Of a DNA stretch of 8,276 nucleotides, positions 6,127 through 8,276 are shown piece by piece (within the stretch, counting starts at the first letter, position 1; each line of letters begins with the position of its first letter). The translations under genes and the position numbers were made by a program. The stretch is from Desulfobulbaceae bacterium (lineage in GTDB: Bacteria > Desulfobacterota > Desulfobulbia > Desulfobulbales > Desulfocapsaceae), in contig DAOVUU010000088.1 of the NCBI GenBank assembly GCA_030632405.1, positions 1-8,276 of the forward strand, in the 5' to 3' direction. The notes below the pieces were generated by a model. That model saw only the letters and a program-made list of their open reading frames with translations. It did no database searches and was not told the DNA's origin.

Positions 6127-6641
6127 AGTTGGTCGCTACCAATTGCTTGTATAACCTCATCACTTACCTGGTCCTGTGTAAGCAAAGAGCTTTTAACCGT
6201 GATATCAGCATATTTATCATAGAGCTCCGATCTTTCGTCAAAAAGATCCTGAAAACTCTGGTCCGGCCGTTTTGCAAGCCCCCGGGTCTCATAATTATGA
6301 ATACGTGATTTCAATGCATTTAGGTCAGCATGAAGAAACACAGTTACCCCCTCTTTTTTTAGATGAGTCATTGCCGGATGGCTGTATGCAGCACTTCCTC
6401 CTGTGGCAATAACATGGTTTTTACAGGTAACTCTGAGAAGGACATTTTCTTCGATATCACGCAATGCCATATGTCCGTCAGTGTCAATTATTTCCTGCAG
6501 AGTTCTTTGCTGTTCATGCTGAATAAGGATATCTGTGTCTATATATTCTTTGCCAAGGCCTTTTGCCAGAATAACACCTGTTGTGCTTTTTCCTGATCCG
6601 GGCATTCCTATCAGGACGATGTTTGTTTTTATAGGAGTCAT
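6123..6641 (-). CDS. aroK: Shikimate kinase (divergent AroK-like)
   Basis: Shikimate kinase transfers phosphate from ATP to the 3-hydroxyl of shikimate on the route to chorismate. The 172-residue product has the Walker A loop GMPGSGKST (12-20), acidic DTD at 35-37, Arg61 in ALRDIEE matching the substrate-binding arginine, GGS at 81-83 where the classic family has GGG, and a lid with TRGLAKRP (119-126). ERSELYDKYADI (136-147) follows. It resembles a divergent subgroup common in anaerobes, so a different small-molecule kinase role cannot be excluded. ATG at 6641 has no Shine-Dalgarno sequence. It lies 78 bases after the MFS gene and overlaps ygbA by four bases. It would supply the chorismate that MqnA uses. 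Confidence 0.9.
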   Translation of the reverse strand: MTPIKTNIVLIGMPGSGKSTTGVILAKGLGKEYIDTDILIQHEQQRTLQEIIDTDGHMALRDIEENVLLRVTCKNHVIATGGSAAYSHPAMTHLKKEGVTVFLHADLNALKSRIHNYETRGLAKRPDQSFQDLFDERSELYDKYADITVKSSLLTQDQVSDEVIQAIGSDQL

Positions 6642-6719
6642 AGTTTTTGTATTATTAAATTTGGGATAGATTGTTTTCGATAAATTAATCAGAAAATAGC
6701 CGGACGCAATGTAATCATG

Positions 6720-7874
6720 TTAGCTGTTCCTTTTTTTGGCTGCTAATTGTGAGGTAATATACTGTACTGATAAGAGAGAAAACAGGCTGATCATGGCACC
6801 AATTAAAAATGGTATTCTGTAATCAATCAGCCAGAGTAATCCACCTACCACAGGTAACAGGACGGCCGCTACATGATTGATTGTAAATCCTACCGCCATG
6901 CTTGGAGCAATATCGGCAGGGTCGGCAATCTTTTGAAAAAATGTTCGTATTGCAATGGCAAAATTAAAAAATATATGATCAAAAATATAGAGTAATGCAG
7001 CAAGGTATCTATCTTCTACAATGGCATATCCACAAAAGACAAAAATAAGGGCGATGTACTCTAGAGATAGAACTTTGCGCTCTCCGAACTTAACAATGCA
7101 TCTACCGATAAAAGGGCTGAGAAAGTAGTTAATAAGATTGTTTATCAGGAAAAGGATGGCTATCTCCTGTATTGAAAAACTAAATTTCTTGACCAGAAGA
7201 AAAACAGCAAAGGCTATGAAAATCTGTCTTCTTGCACCCGCGAGGAAGGTTAGAAGATAGAAAAGCCAATACTGTTTTTTTACTACCATTTCTTTTCGTT
7301 GTAGAACTGGAGAATCAATAACGGGGGACTTTTGAAGGGTGTATAAAATGATAGCGATAATAGTGCTGCCTAGGAAAAGGTAGAGAGTTCTGTAATTGAA
7401 GTATGGTCCAATAAGGAGGAAGAAAATGGATACAGCTATATTGCAAGAGGAGGCGTATGCCCGAAGTCTACCGAAAACAAGTGGTGCCTGTTCAAGGCTG
7501 AAATGTTGCAAGGTAAGAGACTGATTTGCAGTTTCAAAATAATGAAAACCAAAGCTCAATACAAGGGTGGTAAAGATAATTCCGGGAAATGACGGAAAGA
7601 ACCCTGTAATCGATAAGCCTAATCCAAGGAGAAGAACAGAAAGTGATGCCAGTGTTTGTTCCCTTACAAAGAGAAGAATATATATGACGGTAAAAGCTAG
7701 AAATCCTGGTATCTCTCGTATCGATTGTATTATTCCGATATGGTGACCATCGAGATGTATAATGTGCACCGCAAAATTATCGAACAGTATTCGTGATGCC
7801 TGAAGTCCTCCTGTTGCGCAGAGGGTAAGAACCAAGATGTAACTATATATTGGGTTTCTCTTGAAATTTTGCAT
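6720..7874 (-). CDS. Major facilitator superfamily transporter
   Basis: This 384-residue membrane protein has about 12 hydrophobic helices. By eye they lie near residues 10-29, 43-68, 72-93, 97-120, 139-156, 161-180, 203-228, 235-258, 268-286, 289-312, 324-348 and 352-371, with a longer polar loop at about 181-202 between the two halves. GRCIVKFGERKVL after helix 8 is a degenerate MFS motif A. The equivalent loop in the first half (VREQTL) has lost it. The substrate is unknown. Start ATG at 7874 is the only start after the in-frame stop at 7911-7913, and it lacks a ribosome site. It heads the minus-strand unit before the shikimate kinase, 78 bases away, so it may be cotranscribed. Confidence 0.92.
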   Translation of the reverse strand: MQNFKRNPIYSYILVLTLCATGGLQASRILFDNFAVHIIHLDGHHIGIIQSIREIPGFLAFTVIYILLFVREQTLASLSVLLLGLGLSITGFFPSFPGIIFTTLVLSFGFHYFETANQSLTLQHFSLEQAPLVFGRLRAYASSCNIAVSIFFLLIGPYFNYRTLYLFLGSTIIAIILYTLQKSPVIDSPVLQRKEMVVKKQYWLFYLLTFLAGARRQIFIAFAVFLLVKKFSFSIQEIAILFLINNLINYFLSPFIGRCIVKFGERKVLSLEYIALIFVFCGYAIVEDRYLAALLYIFDHIFFNFAIAIRTFFQKIADPADIAPSMAVGFTINHVAAVLLPVVGGLLWLIDYRIPFLIGAMISLFSLLSVQYITSQLAAKKRNS

Positions 7875-7971
7875 TAATACAAGCCAGATGAAAGAGGAGA
7901 TATCTTGTTTTTAAGAAATACCAGCTGTCATAAAATTGATTAGCAGGAGTCAGCGGAGTCGCAGGGCAGTA

Positions 7972-8034
7972 CTTTAACAGTTACTGAGGTAATAAATGGG
8001 AAATTTAATAAATATTTATGGTATACTGTTAAAG
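7972..8034. repeat. 10-bp perfect inverted repeat, arms 43 bases apart
   Basis: CTTTAACAGT (7972-7981) is the exact reverse complement of ACTGTTAAAG (8025-8034). The left arm overlaps the smaller palindrome CAGTTACTG (7978-7986). The right arm overlaps the -10-like box at 8022-8027. The geometry fits a two-site operator better than a transcript stem. Confidence 0.45.
8019..8027 (+). promoter_or_regulatory. Extended -10-like promoter element
   Basis: TGGTATACT matches the TGnTATAAT extended -10 with one change in the hexamer. No good -35 lies 16-18 bases upstream. It could start transcription near 8034, running through the hairpins toward the partial gene at 8215. Confidence 0.35.
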
Positions 8035-8110
8035 GTGTGTTTTATGTGGGTAGCGCATAAACAATAACAGCACTTTTCGCAGTGAAATGCACTCGGGTTA
8101 CTATAGATAG

Positions 8111-8120
8111 AGGGCGCCCT
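8111..8120. repeat. Perfect palindrome AGGGCGCCCT
   Basis: This 10-base self-complementary, GC-rich site stands in otherwise AT-rich spacer. It could be a protein-binding site. With no loop it is a poor RNA hairpin. Confidence 0.35.
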
Positions 8121-8161
8121 TCAAAGAAAACTGGATACAATTCTTTTGGGGTGTAATATAC

Positions 8162-8189
8162 CTGAACGTAACTTACACATTACGTTCAG
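8162..8189. repeat. Perfect 10-bp hairpin or operator
   Basis: CTGAACGTAA (8162-8171) and TTACGTTCAG (8180-8189) pair exactly around an eight-base loop. No T-run follows on either strand, so it is not an intrinsic terminator. It ends 25 bases before the possible start at 8215, a position suited to an operator or a leader hairpin controlling that gene. Confidence 0.55.
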
Positions 8190-8214
8190 CCATTACATTA
8201 TAAATAAATGAAAG

Positions 8215-8276
8215 ATGGAATTTTTAACGCAAATTACAGACTGGTTTGAGTCCACTCATCTGCAGGAACAGGTTAA
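8215..8276 (+). CDS. Possible 5' end of a gene, cut by the window edge
   Basis: ATG at 8215 opens a frame of 20 codons that is still open at the last base, beginning MEFLTQITDWFESTHLQEQV. An in-frame TGA at 8209-8211 rules out an earlier start. The residues look like a genuine amino end (amphipathic with aromatics), but no Shine-Dalgarno sequence is present and no family can be named. The preceding promoter-like and hairpin elements support a gene here. Confidence 0.35.
   Translation, partial: MEFLTQITDWFESTHLQEQV

Larger units (their letters stand above)
7875..8214. other. Divergent intergenic region rich in inverted repeats
   Basis: These 340 bases separate the minus-strand MFS gene from a possible plus-strand gene at 8215. 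No long frame with a start and ribosome site is seen. The region holds a spaced 10-bp inverted repeat (7972-8034), an extended -10-like box (8019-8027), a short stem at about 8083-8098, a 10-bp palindrome (8111-8120) and a tight 10-bp hairpin (8162-8189). It probably carries divergent promoters and a structured leader. No clear minus-strand promoter was found for the MFS gene. Confidence 0.6.

Noticed and set aside
6127..7960. NsrR- or HcpR-type site controlling ygbA
   Set aside because: I looked upstream of ygbA, aroK and the MFS gene for the known palindromes and saw none.
1..8276. CRISPR array, tRNA, rRNA, insertion sequence or phage gene
   Set aside because: I saw no regularly spaced repeats, cloverleaf, transposase motifs or terminal repeats flanking any gene.

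Overview
The window looks like chromosomal DNA from a strict or facultative anaerobe of the Desulfobacterota, plausibly a Desulfobulbales-like sulfur-cycle bacterium. This placement is an inference. It rests on an MqnA of the futalosine menaquinone route, an RpoD/SigA-type sigma factor whose region 4 wording resembles that group, a moderately AT-rich composition, and a YgbA-family protein beside a divergent shikimate kinase. I see no insertion sequence, phage gene, CRISPR array, tRNA or rRNA.

Layout. Positions 1-430 hold the possible tail of an upstream gene, a possible 45-residue small ORF joined to it by an ATGA overlap, a good sigma-70-type promoter, and a strong intrinsic terminator. A sigma-70 factor (431-1759, + strand) follows, closed by its own hairpin terminator. 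After a 225-base spacer with repeated ATTAATGG boxes come mqnA (chorismate dehydratase, 2033-2890), a secreted DUF3108 protein (2921-3769) and purC (3885-4778), all on the + strand. A 17-codon basic leader ORF ends one base before purC.

From 4858 to 7874 everything is on the - strand. Read in transcription order this is an MFS permease, a shikimate kinase, a YgbA-like cysteine-rich protein overlapping it by ATGA, and a TIGR01777-type NAD(P)-binding epimerase. The end of purC and the end of the epimerase gene converge over 79 bases without a clear terminator. The final stretch (7875-8214) is a divergent intergenic region with several perfect inverted repeats, followed by the possible first 20 codons of a + strand gene cut by the window edge.

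Functionally there is a chorismate theme. The shikimate kinase feeds chorismate synthesis, and MqnA commits chorismate to menaquinone, the quinone of anaerobic respiration. PurC belongs to purine synthesis, and the futalosine route also uses a nucleoside. YgbA homologues in enterobacteria belong to the nitrosative-stress (NsrR) response. I do not see a clearly new multi-gene system. The most unusual items are the short RpoD-like sigma factor with a one-residue-shorter sigma finger, the non-coding or small-ORF unit at 90-286, the purC leader ORF, the repeat-rich regulatory regions, and the lack of Shine-Dalgarno sequences on all four - strand genes.
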